A DNA stretch of 64,000 bases from Brugia malayi (Eukaryota; Nematoda; Chromadorea; Rhabditida; Onchocercidae): NCBI RefSeq assembly GCF_000002995.4, contig NW_025062478.1:7850001-7914000 (forward strand). Direction: 5' to 3'. Positions 52,870-64,000 of the stretch are shown here, one piece after another (positions within the stretch are counted from its first letter, which is position 1; each line of letters starts with the position of its first letter). Position numbers and translations under genes: made by a program. Below the pieces are notes generated by a model that did no database searches, was not told the DNA's origin, and saw only the letters and a program-made list of their open reading frames with translations.

Positions 52870-53674
52870 CTTAATTAATTAGGGTTGCCAGGTAACATTC
52901 ATCCCAATGAAAAAGGAAACAGTACAAAATGATGGAACTTCTGTTTACATATTGATTAATACCAAGAAACTACCAGGCTACCTCACACTACGAAATATTG
53001 CCTTAGCTTATTTACAAATAAGCTGAGTATAGTGCAACGTGAAGACTTTATCTCTGTCCAGTACTGTACTAATACATTCTTTTGAATTACGCCCGTCTTA
53101 AACTGCTTCGGCAGTTTGAAAAAATGAAATCCCACCGCGAAAGAATTTCACTTTTTTGACCATTTTTATTATGAATATTTAAACACTGCAAACTTTCAAT
53201 TAATATATCATTACTTCAAGCAGCAAAAATGCATCAGTGTCATCAATTGATAACGTCTCTACGTTCTTTTACGAATAGAATACACGGCTACAGATAACTA
53301 CAAAGTACCATATTAAATACTGCAAGGTAAACATTACGTGTCAGGGCAACCAGTAGTTATGTTCTTAATTAATTAGAAGACCGATTAGTTCTTCGTACAC
53401 TGTCTCCGCGCTATTTTTAAAATCTTAAATGGTGCTCTCTGTTTTACTCGAATGACAAATGACACGAGCGAAAGATGAATAATATATTCGTAGTTCGTTT
53501 GATCCAAACAGTCACTTTATTCAGCTCATATGTAACCTACTGAAGTTATTTTGATCAATACAAATGATAATTCGATTCTTCGAAGAAAGGATCAAATTTA
53601 AAAGTTTTGGATTTCTAGATAAAGAAAAAATGAAATTATCCATTCAAATGTTTCGTTTAAAATCATCCAAAAGT

Positions 53675-53739
53675 AATTTAGGCTCCTCCTAGCTAATTTA
53701 CATAGATATGATGCAAATTAGCTAGGAGGAGCTTAAATT
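53675..53739. ncRNA. Pre-miRNA-like hairpin (candidate)
   Basis: Bases 53675-53699 and 53715-53739 pair over 25 positions with a single G-U, around a 15-nt loop. The core GCTCCTCCTAGCTAATTT pairs perfectly. Total length of 65 nt, stem length and loop size fit a microRNA precursor, although a near-perfect stem is also typical of a small foldback element. The strand of expression cannot be told from sequence and I recognise no known mature miRNA in either arm. Confidence 0.4.
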
Positions 53740-56700
53740 TCTTTAAAGTCAAAGGGGTCGTTTTGAAAGGAATGAGAGGACGTACTGGACCATCGCTATC
53801 ATTAGCAAAGCATCAGGTGGATTGCGTTGAATCGTATAAAGTGGACAAAAGAAAGAGACGATGTCTGAACATTACCAACAACTGGTTAACAAATTGAAAA
53901 GAAGAAAAGTAAAGCACAACGAAGATGATGAAAGTTTTCTGAATTTCACATCAAATATTCCGATAAACAGCAAAGAGTTAAATTAAAACAAAGGGAAGTT
54001 TCCATTCACAAAAACAGAAAGTAAGGAGGGAATTTCGATGGGTGAAAGATATTAGCTTTTCTAGTCCCTAATGATTCTAGAAGTAATCAGTTAGTTAGAG
54101 CCAAAATAAACAAATGAATGACAGCATTTAAGGGAGGAGGAAATCTTGACATGAATGGAGTATTAATGACGAGAATAAACTTTTTGGCATGGCAAAAACA
54201 GAAGATTATCATATCTAACGCACAGGAAATATTCAACAAATTTTGATCAAAGTGTCCAGCAATGACGAGAACAACTGATTAAAATCCATTACAAACCGAC
54301 TGCACTCTCAAATAATGAGTCTATCACAGCAACATATTCTTCCCACCGCTCTCGCTGTCCATCATGCAATCTTAATTAACATATTCCCAACAATACGAAC
54401 TAAAACGTTTAAATCTCACAAATTTCTGGATTCATCTGAAGGAACTCTTCTGAAGCAAGTATATCAATTTGTAGCATTTTCAATTTTCCGACTAGAATAA
54501 TCCGGTAAATCAGAAATGAACAGGAACAGTTCTATCAGTGTGATGATACATCCATCCAAAAATACTTGTGAATCAATTTTAAGGAGACGCGATTGGAGAT
54601 GCTATTTGCAGTGGTCACGAACAGATGGTATAAAGAGAAAGAGAAACGATCATTGCACCAGTGACTGAGGAAGGTAGAAGTGACACAGAGGATCGATGAT
54701 GATAGATACGGACGGATATACAGAACAAACACTAAGTGAAAGTGAGGGCACAGGGAGAGGTTAGGGTAAGATTGCCTTTAATAGTTTTTAACAAAATTAG
54801 ACAATCCGAAACTTGTCAAAGCCCACCTTTCTGAAATGAAAATTAGATTTTTCAAATTGTTTCAAATTTGAGCTTAAAGCAGGAAATAACGTATACCGAT
54901 GGATAATAACTACTTTGATAGGTGACAGTGCAACTAGTATAAGCCGTTTCCTGGCTAACTCGTAAGTACTGAGAGAGGTCAATGAATGTTAAAGAGACGA
55001 GAGGAAATGAATGAATTAAACGCTGCTGCATTTACAGGGTTGATGGAATTGTAGTATATTTGTATTATCGATACCTGCGCATCTCTCCTCAAACAAACGA
55101 TGAAACGAACCGTCCTTTTGCCATCTCATCAAAGCAGCAGCGATTTTGAAAGGAAAGGAAACATTTTCATTTGACAAATAAGGCCAAAACACACAGTGGA
55201 ATATTTCTGCTACTTTACCATTTCAGTAGAAGCTAACAGGTTCACTTTTACAATTTATGAAAGCTGTTGCTAATATGCAAATTAAGCTCTGTTCTTAAAT
55301 AAGAGTAATAAAGAGAGAATTTTTTACAAAATCTATAACCTCCCCTCCCTCTACTCTGTAATCTTTTATCCCTGGAAGAGTGCAGGAATGCAGGGATCAG
55401 TCACTACAGAAAACAATAAGATTAGAGTGTTACAATACCATAAGTAAAAATACCTACCTACTTTTAACTGGTGAAACAGAAGTAGTTTAGTTGTGACAAC
55501 AGAACAATGGGATATAAACTTGGCTCATTGATTAGAATGACACTGGCCAATGAAGAGAAATGTTCTCTAACAGAAACATACTAATCCTGTCGTGATCTTT
55601 TTGTCTTCAATTTAAATTCGTTTCTAAACATGGCGCTTAAAGAAATCGGAAATACTTAAAGTACCAATTATCACATAAGTTAGTGATGAGCAAGGAAGTT
55701 AGGTAACACAGTCTAAATTTATACCGAAAACTGATTGCCAGATTTTTAGAAGTTGAATAACAGCATAAGAATTTCAATAAAAAAATGAATTAGTTGTCAA
55801 CAGTAAATCGGACAAAGCTTCTCCTTTTAAAAGACAGATAAAACTTATATTGTCAATATAGGAATGCGTTAAATTTTTCAAGGCATAATTATTTAATAAT
55901 TAGAATCCTCTACGATTTACGTAGACTGGAATCTTCTGGAATTTAATAGCGACAATTTTCTGGAATTGTATTGTCCTTCTTTTCACCTACAATCCAACTT
56001 CATTTGTTCTGAAAATTACCATTCATCAAAATTAATTCGGCAATATAGAAACGAAAAAAAATTTTTCTTTTGAGTTTCTTTCAAATGAAATTTACTTTGA
56101 GAAGCAAAAACCGTTAAAAAAATCTAATTTACAAAACATCATTCAAAAAAATTCTTTCTGAATAAATATTTGACCTTGATGACTTTTTAAATAGTTTGTT
56201 AAAAAAATTTTTGTCATGAACATTGGAAGAGACGGGTGGAATAAGAAAAGAAGGCGGCTGATGTTTTAAAAATGAAAATAACATCAATCAACTTCTTCCT
56301 TCCTATTTCTGTTACGAAACAGATTTTTGCTGAAAATGAAGAACTCTTTCAACTTTTTTTTTTTTTCATTTCTTGACAAAAGAATATAACATAAGAATGA
56401 TTTTCATGTGAAAAACGAAAAATAGTTGGCAATGAAATTTGTGTTTATTTATTCATACCAATTCATATTTGCTTGATAAAATGATTTAATAATAGAGTCT
56501 TTAAAGCGGCTGTTTTAAAATACTTCAATAATATTTAGTGAGTTGTAATTCTTTCTCGTCTTTCCTTAAAGATAAAATTAAAAAAGGATTATTTCAAGTT
56601 TCAATTAAGCTGCAAGAAATATTCCTTACAAAAGATTTGCAGAGAAAAAGTTTTATAAAAATCCATGTAAGCAAAGTCCTTTGTCAGCACATTTCAGTTC

Positions 56701-59700
56701 CTTGAAAAAGGAGAAGGAAATCGATTGAATCAAGAAATAAAGAAAAGAATCAAACTTTTTTTCTTTTAAGAGGATATCATGAATTCTGTAAGAGGTCAAA
56801 GACTACTTAAAAGACACAATCCCAAATTTGGAGGCTGGAATCAGTGCAATAGTAGATGGTGATATCACAAATAATGTAAGCATTGGACGTGAGAGGAAAG
56901 GTCATATCTCTTGACAAGTTGAGTCCAAAGATTAAAGAGTGGAAAGTTATAGTAGGGTCGAAGGTACACAGTGTCACATTTCATGTCTATTACCAATAGA
57001 GCACTTTGTAGAAGTACGCGACAAATTTTACAAAAATTAAAGAAACGTAATTATTCAAAAAATACCCATTAAGTATTATATTTGTCCCTACAATTCACAC
57101 TGTTCACATTTGACAGAACAGACGAAAAACAAAAGTTTCAAGTTTAGCAAATGCTGCTAACACGACATAATTGTCACTCTTCTGCTGAATTGTCACCCTT
57201 GAGGTGCAATCATTGACTGACTGCACATTAAATCTGTTGATGCCACTTCATTCATGCCAATAAATTCTTTGATTTTCCATCACATCAGATGAGTGAGTGC
57301 TGCGTGGCTAAATAGTAGCAGCGCTGAGGAATTCTTTTGCGCTGCGTTATTAGAAAATAAAATTATGCTACTGAATTAGTCGTTCGTTATTGAAAGATTT
57401 GCTCAGAGATAGATGAATAACTGTAATTAATGTGTATGGAAGAAGTGTAGCGTTTCCGGACTTTCTGGCTAAACAAGACAGATGTTTGAATTGTCCTAAA
57501 AGCTTTCAAAAGTGTTTAAATTCTTGCAGTAAAGAGAAAAGAAGGAATTTATGATATAAGTGAATAAAAATTAAATCAAATTTGTTTAACAAGCGGAAAC
57601 TAATTTTAAAATTTAAAATCTTCAACGTTACACTACAATGGCTTAATGATGAGTTTTTCTCTTCGACGGATTTCAGTTGCATCCTAAAGAGAAAGACGGA
57701 ATTTCAACTAATGTACACATTCAAATTCATATTTCACATCAATTTCATTCTACTATATTAAGTTTAAGATAGCTGAAGAAAATGACTGAATTTTATGATT
57801 TTAAAGAATGATTTTAACTGCACAATTTAATTTTTTGAAAGTTTTTTATTTTTTTTATTTTTTTTGAGCAGACAAAAGTGGAAAGATGGTCGGACTTAGA
57901 TAAGCAAAGAAGAAAATCGTGGCATGAAACAGAAAAAAGGATTAGAAATCCGAAATTCAAGGAAAAAACAAACTTTAGAAAGAGAATCTACATATGTTGT
58001 ACATTTGCAGAAATATAATTGACGCTTTACAAATAGAAGAAATAATGAAAGTATGAAAATTCATGCCTTATTCTTTTTTAGCATCCAAAATTTCTAGAAA
58101 TAAAAAACCAGTTCATGGGATTTCCGAATCTAAAAAATAGCTCACGTCCCAATTTTAACCTAACTGATTCTTCACAATGTTTTGAGAGCTAAAAAATATT
58201 TTCTAGATTACTATGGAAAATAAAAGATACAAACCGGAATAAACAGACCAATGTCAGTTTCAATGAAAGCGATATTTGATAAATTAACACTTAGAAATAT
58301 TAAAAGCTACCATTATAATATCATAAAGTGACTAGAAAGAGGAAAAGAATAATTGTAAGGATTCTTATAGCAACGAATAGAATTTAATCAACTTTAGATA
58401 GTATTCGGAATAATATTCTATATTCAAAAAAAGATAATATTCTTTCTTATTTCTTTCTAAATTAAGATTGAACTTTTCCAGGTATTAAGGAAATAAGACA
58501 AATCTTAAGGTAAAAGCGGTTTATTATAAAAAAGAATTTGAACTACAATAAAAAAAATAAGCAATAAAGCTATTGAAGTAGGCGAACTGACGACACCTAA
58601 TTCCGTAACAATTGAGCGAATTGATTCGTTAACTTCCTGCAATGCATTTTGAGTACATTCATTTTACTAAGAATTAATTTGAATTTTTAGAATTTCAATC
58701 CATTTTTTCATTTCTTAAAGAGCTAATTTGAAAGGAATATTTGTGATCGACGATTTAAGAATATTGAAATACATTATTGATACATCAAATATGTTTGATA
58801 AATAGAAAAAGCAGAAATAAATAAAATAACTATTTTAGTGAGTTAATTAATCATAATTAATTGATCGAGGAAGAATAAAAGAATTGATATTTTGAAAAAC
58901 AAATAACCAACCATATCTACTTTTTCTCTCTTAAGGTGAAATTAAAACTGAAATGAGCCAAAATTGTGAGTTTTTAGCAATGAAATAATATGAATTTGAT
59001 GAAAGCAAGACCTATCATTCATCAAGCATGACTTTCAATTCATTTATCTTATCCGATTGTACTCGCTTATATCCAAACTTTCATCTTTTTATTCTTCATA
59101 GCTATTAGAAGACCGGTAACTGCATTTTTTTTCTTTTGAATATTCTAACTAATAGTAGATTTTGGATTTTTTTAATTAACTGTTGAAAAATCATTTTGAT
59201 ATTTCATTGCAAAAAAGTGTGACCAAAGTACGATCTCAGAAATTCATTGAGAAAGAGAAAAGTAATGGAAGTGACTTTCTTATTTCAACATTCTCGAATT
59301 TATAGCAGAATTTGAAGATAAGAAAAAGAGTTAAACAACGTTGCTATCAAAAGAAGGAACGAAAAGATTAAAACATCATCATTTTCCGAAAATCATCATT
59401 TTTTGTCCGAGATGAATTGATACTTACTTGCAGTTCTTGTATTTTACTCCACCACTAATCCACCGTTGAGAATATAGCAGCAACTTTCATTGATTCAAGA
59501 AACAGTTTGAAAATTTATTCTAGGGATTAGTATTAATTAGTCTTCATAATCTGAAAATTGGTAAAAATATTTTTCAATTATTAATATATTAGAAGCTTAA
59601 AACTTATAAAATTAGGTAGGAAAAAACTCAAATATAAATGCAGTTATCTTAAAAAATTTCTTCATTGGAAAAAAGAAAAAAGAAATGGTTCAATGTGATC

Positions 59701-59914
59701 GAAGTACGATCTCAGAAGAACAATCTTAAAGAGGTTGGAAGATAATTGCATGGACCAATTTATTGTTCTTCTTAAACTGCTTTTTTTGTTGCTTTGCAAA
59801 ACTTTAACTTTCAATAAAATTATCTCTCGTCTTAGAAAATGGTGAAGTGACGAGAAGATTTGAAAAAAGCTATACAATAGTTTCCATTCTTGATGTTCTA
59901 TACATCAGCTCTTT

Positions 59915-60315
59915 TTGTCATCTATTTACCTAGTTCTCAGCTCAGAACCCAAAAGACTCAAAGCAGATCATCTTATCAATGTATGTAATACAGCCTATAG
60001 TACTGCGCAAAAGTTCGCTATGTTTCTTCTTCTCAGTGCAGTAGCCGTACAGCTTCTTCTTTCAGACGATAATTGCCCTTGCCAAGGTCAATCAGTGATT
60101 TGAACCATGCAAAGTCCCGGAAGAAAAGTAATTCTGTCAGTCACTACGAACTAATTGATGGCTCTACTTGTACGTCAATGTATTATCCGTTGCTGATGGG
60201 CACAACAATTCTTTTATATTTCGATTACGACAAAACATCAATCGAATTGAGATTGGATCTTAAATGGATGATCTCGAGATCTGCAAAAAAATCTGCTAGC
60301 TTTATTCCACCATAA
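59915..60315 (+). other. Two open plus-strand frames, unidentified
   Basis: Overlapping open frames at 59915-60103 and 60073-60315 (for example ELIDGSTCTSMYYPLLMG and SIELRLDLKWMISRSAKKS) lie in a patch less AT-rich than its surroundings. The two are in different frames with no clear intron between them. It may be an exon of an unrecognised gene or a decayed gene. Confidence 0.2.
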
Positions 60316-60566
60316 TGGATAAGCAAAAATAACTATTATGCTTTTAATGTATTACAAAGAAGTTTTTCTTCTATGTATCATATATAATTTACTGTTATAA
60401 TTACAAAGTTGATGATAACAAATGTCAACTTTACTATCTCAATATCTAATCGAATATTTGAATAACAAAAATTAAAGGCTAACTTAAAAGTGTTATTACC
60501 ATAAAATATACATAATGGAATGGGATTATCCCCAAATTTTTGAGAAAAAATTACGCAAAATAATAG

Positions 60567-61720
60567 CTAATTTTCCATTCCATCGAAATCTAATTGAAGT
60601 ATCCCAAAGACTACAGCACTTATCCTATTACTCATCAAATTTGTTGTATAAAAAGCCAACATAAAACGGATATATAAAAAGATAAGCAAAAGTACGAATA
60701 GTAATAGTTTTAACTCAAATGCTAATATCGGTGGACAATTCTCCTTACATCGTTTAACAGCTGTTGAACAGAAGGCAATATAATAAATATATTTTAGGAA
60801 TACTACCAATATATTACTACCATAAATTGACAAAATCAAACATCGAAAAGTTGAAATGATGCAGAATATTCCGATTTTTTCTAGAAAATTTATTTACAAA
60901 AATAGTTATTCATCTTTCCTTAACATGTGATATTCTTTCACTTTTGTTAAACCATTTGATACACTTTGGCATCGTATTAACTTTAGGCTAAATCAACAAA
61001 ATGCTATTGAAAAAGAATTGAAAGCTAAACTTTCTTCTGTTAAATTCTACTAAGTTAAAATTTGAAAATGACGGAAGTTTAGCTTTTCTCAAACAATTAA
61101 GAAAGAAAGAGGATAAGCGGAAAGTGATGGAAGAAATGAAGAGATATCGAATTTCGATCATTGTAAAATGAACAGTTGTGGGTAACCAAATTCTCTCCAT
61201 ATTTCAATTTCCCAAAATGACAGCCACTCATCATTATGATTTAACTGTGATATTGCAGTGATGCTACCTTCTTCCACCTGCAGTCGATTACTTATCTTAC
61301 AAGAAAAAAACTATTAAATGAAATATTTTATTGCAAGCAATTGGAATATTAACTCCGAATAACTTCAAAGCTCTTTCGCGAAGAAAAACTATTGCAAAAA
61401 TTTTGTCGCAAAAACTGCTGCAAGAAGACCACAACCGATTACTACTGTATTTCAGTTTGCAATAAAGCAAAGGAAGTTTGCATTGAAATAAACTTTCTCA
61501 ATAGCTGTTAATAAAAATTGAGCTAAACTTATAATGGTTCTAAGAATGATTTCAAATATTGTAAATACAATTTTAGCTCTCTTCTATTAAATTAAAGTTA
61601 AAAAAAATTGTTTTGAACAAATATTCCATACTTACACTTTTCTTGGAAGACACTGTTTCGTTATCTCTTCATCATTGTTGGAAATTCTCAGAAATTGAAA
61701 AATAAAGGAATTATGTTTTA
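60567..61720 (-). pseudogene. Fragmentary minus-strand coding-like exons, membrane protein-like
   Basis: Three coding-like pieces lie in order on the minus strand. They are about 61633-61690 (NNDEEITKQCLPRK, ending at a GT|GTAAGT donor), about 61180-61290 (NRLQVEEGSITAIS, HNDEWLSFWEIEIWREFGY) and 60567-60760 (VKRCKENCPPILAFELKL, then a strongly hydrophobic stretch and SNRISAVVFGILQLDFDG). The first two can be joined in phase through a weak acceptor; the join to the third is not established. The last piece faintly recalls the late transmembrane part of organic-anion transporters, but I would not name it. It could be a small divergent gene or a relic. Confidence 0.25.
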
Positions 61721-62444
61721 TTGCTTTAAAAGAGATCAAAATGATAAACTGCTGTTAAGAATGTACTAATTTATGTAAGTATCGAATGATAAGTAATAAC
61801 ATATGAAGCAATTTAATTCGATTCTGAAATGCTGCGAAAGCATATGCATGCAAAAATTATGGCTTAAGTAAATCAGGAAAGTATTCTGAAATAATAAAAT
61901 AAGCATCGAAATAATCATAATGGTTATAAGAGGCAATTTAAAAATAAGCAAATAATATAATCTGTGGAAGTGGATAACTTTAATTGCAAAAACTATGAAT
62001 TGAGGACCAATTTTGCAAAGCACTTGTCTCGTTTTTTTTTTTTTTTTTTCTTTTTTTGAATGAATGGAATATGAGCATACAACAGGACGAATTCATTTGT
62101 TAAGCGCAAAAAACTAATCCTTGGCTAAATAACAATCCAAATTAATAATGACCAATTGAAGAAGCAAAACCATTTACAAAAAAGATATCAAAGTATATGT
62201 AGGCAATTTTAAAAGTTTTAGCAAATTATATCCAAGCAAAATATAAACCCACTTATCACTTGTTTTTAAATCTTATAAAAGCTATCAAAATAATAATTAC
62301 TGAAAAAAATCCCTTGCATAGAGTGAAATCTGTTTTAAAATATATGAAACAAACTTCAGTATTATCAGGAAAAAGAAGATTTTTTATGAAGGAAACAAGG
62401 CAAGGTGAGTTACAACTTTAGTTTTATTGCAAATTGAAAAGGCT

Positions 62445-62482
62445 TTTCGTTGCTTATCATGGTAAAATGATAAGCAACGAAA
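62445..62482. repeat. 15-bp perfect hairpin just downstream of a small membrane-protein gene
   Basis: TTTCGTTGCTTATCA (62445-62459) is the exact reverse complement of 62468-62482, with an 8-nt loop. In the minus-strand sense it begins about 90 bases after the stop codon at 62572, so it should lie in or near the 3' untranslated region. Confidence 0.85.
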
Positions 62483-62571
62483 TCTCTTCACCACTTGTCA
62501 ATTTTAATAATTTTATGATTCTCATGTTCCTGTCGTACAAAGTAGTTTCAGTGTTTCGCACTTTTTACACT

Positions 62572-63771
62572 TTAGTATTCCGGACGTTCAACCGTATTTC
62601 TCAATGTGTGCCTGAAAAATATATTTTGATGCATTAATTCATTTGTTTCTATAATTTTTGCAAATTTCATTTAACTTTTTTTTTAAGAAATAAAAAGTGA
62701 CGATTGGAAACTAACTGTATTGGGTATGGATTAGCAACAGTTTGCCATGCTAATTTATCTTCAAATTGCCAGTAACCTTGCCTAATCTGCAATATTCAAT
62801 TTCTTTTTGGATAATGTCATAATGTTATAGAAGAAAAATTAGACACTCATAAATATAGCACAAAGTTCATTGAGAAAAATTCATACAAGTGAATTATTTT
62901 TAAGAAAATATTCAATGCTGCCGAGAGCATTTTTTAAATCTAATTTTTCCTAATGATTCTTTTTCAGCTAAATTCTCAGACACGAAACTGTTCAGAAAAT
63001 TCATTTGCTTTGCAAATCATTGCCATTCCTATTAAAGAAATCAATGTCTTTAATACATTTTTAAAATACTTTAAAGAATTTTGCTACATGAAAGCAAACA
63101 TACCTCTGGTATTGGCTCTTTATAGGCACTCTCAAACAATGCTATTTCATCAGGATTTGGGCTTTTTTCTTCATTTGTTACAACTTTCACGCTTAATACA
63201 AATAACAGTTGAGAAAAGTTAAATTATTTATCAAACTTACAGTAAATAATAAAAGAAAATATTACTGTGTGATAGACACAAATGTTCATTTGAATCGCAG
63301 TTATGAATTGTTATAAAGTAGAAATTTTAAATGGAGAAAATGATCGCTTACGGTACATCATTAGAGCTTTCTTCGTCGAGCAAATGAGCTGCCCAACCGC
63401 AATGAAGCATCAGTATACCAACAATAATTAATAATAAAGCGAGTGGTAATAAAGCACCAGCACTTCAAAATTTTTTACTTTTCAGTTTTAAAATTCTCTA
63501 TTTTGTCTTCGCTTTTTGCATTTCACTAAGTTGTACAACATTTCAGTTCTATATAGAAACAAACTGATCAGTAAAGTTTTCACACACAAACTCGAAGTTT
63601 AAATTTCAGCTCATTAATATTCCAAGCCTAGTTCACAGAATTTATCATTATGCGAACGACGAACAAAAATAAACGTAAAGTCCTGGTCCTAACAGATGAA
63701 AAGTTTTACTTTTGATTGCTATATCTCACTCACAAGAGGATTAAGTTTTTCTGAGCACTATCATCTCGCAT
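62572..63771 (-). CDS. Small single-pass membrane protein, 115 residues, unknown function
   Basis: Five exons with agreeing phases: 63734-63771, 63352-63462, 63104-63191, 62716-62786 and 62572-62611. Splice sites include TT|GTGAGT, CC|GTAAGC, GAG|GTATGT, TTGCAG and TTTTTCAG. The protein starts MRDDSAQKNLILF, followed at residues 13-36 by the membrane segment (AGALLPLALLLIIVGILML). HCGWAAHLLDEESS follows, then an acidic middle (KSPNPDEIALFESAYKEP). The C-terminus is soluble and aromatic (IRQGYWQFEDKLAWQTV, TVERPEY). The short hydrophilic start without a cleavage site suggests a signal-anchor with most of the chain on one side of the membrane. I do not recognise the family. It is head-to-head with the plus-strand gene at 63915, with 143 bp between start codons. 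Confidence 0.68.
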
Positions 63772-63914
63772 CAACAATCATTAGGAGAACCAATGATTAG
63801 CTATTAGAGAACCTTTGCTCTTTTTTTTTTTGCTGCTGTATTTAAACAGTTGATGAGAGTGTCACTAGGTGTGCCTTGTTATATAGTCAAACAGCAATTT
63901 CGAAAATAACTAAC
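63772..63914. promoter_or_regulatory. Divergent promoter region between two start codons
   Basis: The 143 bp between the minus-strand ATG at 63771 and the plus-strand ATG at 63915 must carry upstream elements for both genes. It contains a T run (63821-63832, A-rich on the other strand) and a TATTTAAA box at 63839-63846, about 70 bases before the plus-strand start. Confidence 0.5.
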
Positions 63915-63941
63915 ATGGCAGAACATTCAACAGCAATACAG
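63915..63941 (+). CDS. First coding exon of a plus-strand gene (truncated by window end)
   Basis: ATG opens MAEHSTAIQ and ends at a textbook CAG|GTAAGT donor in phase 0. The purine-rich context AACATGG before the ATG is favourable. The remaining 59 bases are intron. Nine residues are too few to identify the protein. Confidence 0.55.
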
Positions 63942-64000
63942 GTAAGTAATAAACCAAGTAAAATCATCACACCGATTGCAAACAGTATTGCACTCAAGAT

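Larger units (their letters stand above)
52870..60560. other. Gene-poor region with a strong hairpin
   Basis: No multi-exon model could be supported. ORFs such as plus 54315-54500 and minus 54535-54982 are short, motif-free and lack splice context. The one structured element is the hairpin at 53675-53739. A shared AGTACGATCTCAGAA occurs in the same orientation at about 59228-59242 and 59704-59718. A plus-strand patch at 59915-60315 has somewhat raised GC and two open frames. Confidence 0.45.

Overview
This is a strongly AT-rich eukaryotic window with small exons, many short introns ending in TTTCAG/TTTTAG-type acceptors and mostly GTAAGT/GTATGT-type donors, several kilobase-long introns, and long gene-poor stretches full of A/T runs. 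Together with the proteins encoded (a RIN-type SH2/VPS9/Ras-association protein, a Cys-loop-receptor-type ectodomain, a PKS/NRPS-like megasynthase), this fits a nematode nuclear genome, most probably a parasitic spirurid or filarial worm. The genus is my inference and cannot be fixed without a database search. Gene models below were spliced by eye; each internal junction in the complete models was checked for reading-frame phase.

Layout. 1-1475 (or 1522), minus: the left edge cuts a large PKS/NRPS-like gene with a carrier domain followed by a condensation domain. 3111-4710, minus: a four-exon gene for a signal peptide plus a Cys-loop receptor ligand-binding domain that stops before any membrane segment. 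4711-9815: no convincing gene. 9816-11901, minus (possibly starting at 16746): a five- or six-exon gene of unknown function. Its putative 4.8-kb first intron contains a near-perfect 0.7-kb inverted repeat at 13621-15310. 16747-22481: gene-poor, with simple repeats and a duplicated 38-bp motif. 22482-25024, minus: a complete eight-exon gene for mitochondrial elongation factor Ts. 26858-51067 (probably to 51644), minus: a roughly 25-kb, about 30-exon gene for a RIN/Sprint-type Ras effector and Rab5-family exchange factor. 51.6-60.5 kb: mostly featureless, with a coding-like patch at 52.1-52.9 kb and a pre-miRNA-like hairpin at 53675-53739. 60.5-61.7 kb: fragmentary coding-like minus-strand exons. 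62572-63771, minus: a complete five-exon gene for a 115-residue single-pass membrane protein, head-to-head with the first exon of a plus-strand gene at 63915.

Nearly all recognised genes lie on the minus strand, but the gaps between them (about 1.6 kb or more) are larger than classical nematode operon spacing, so I do not call an operon. The most unusual items are the channel-less Cys-loop protein, the long intronic palindrome, two GC-AG introns that are each required by protein alignment or phase, and the 25-bp-stem hairpin. The genes do not form one pathway. EF-Ts serves mitochondrial translation, RIN links receptor/Ras signalling to endocytic Rab activation, and the megasynthase would make a specialised metabolite.
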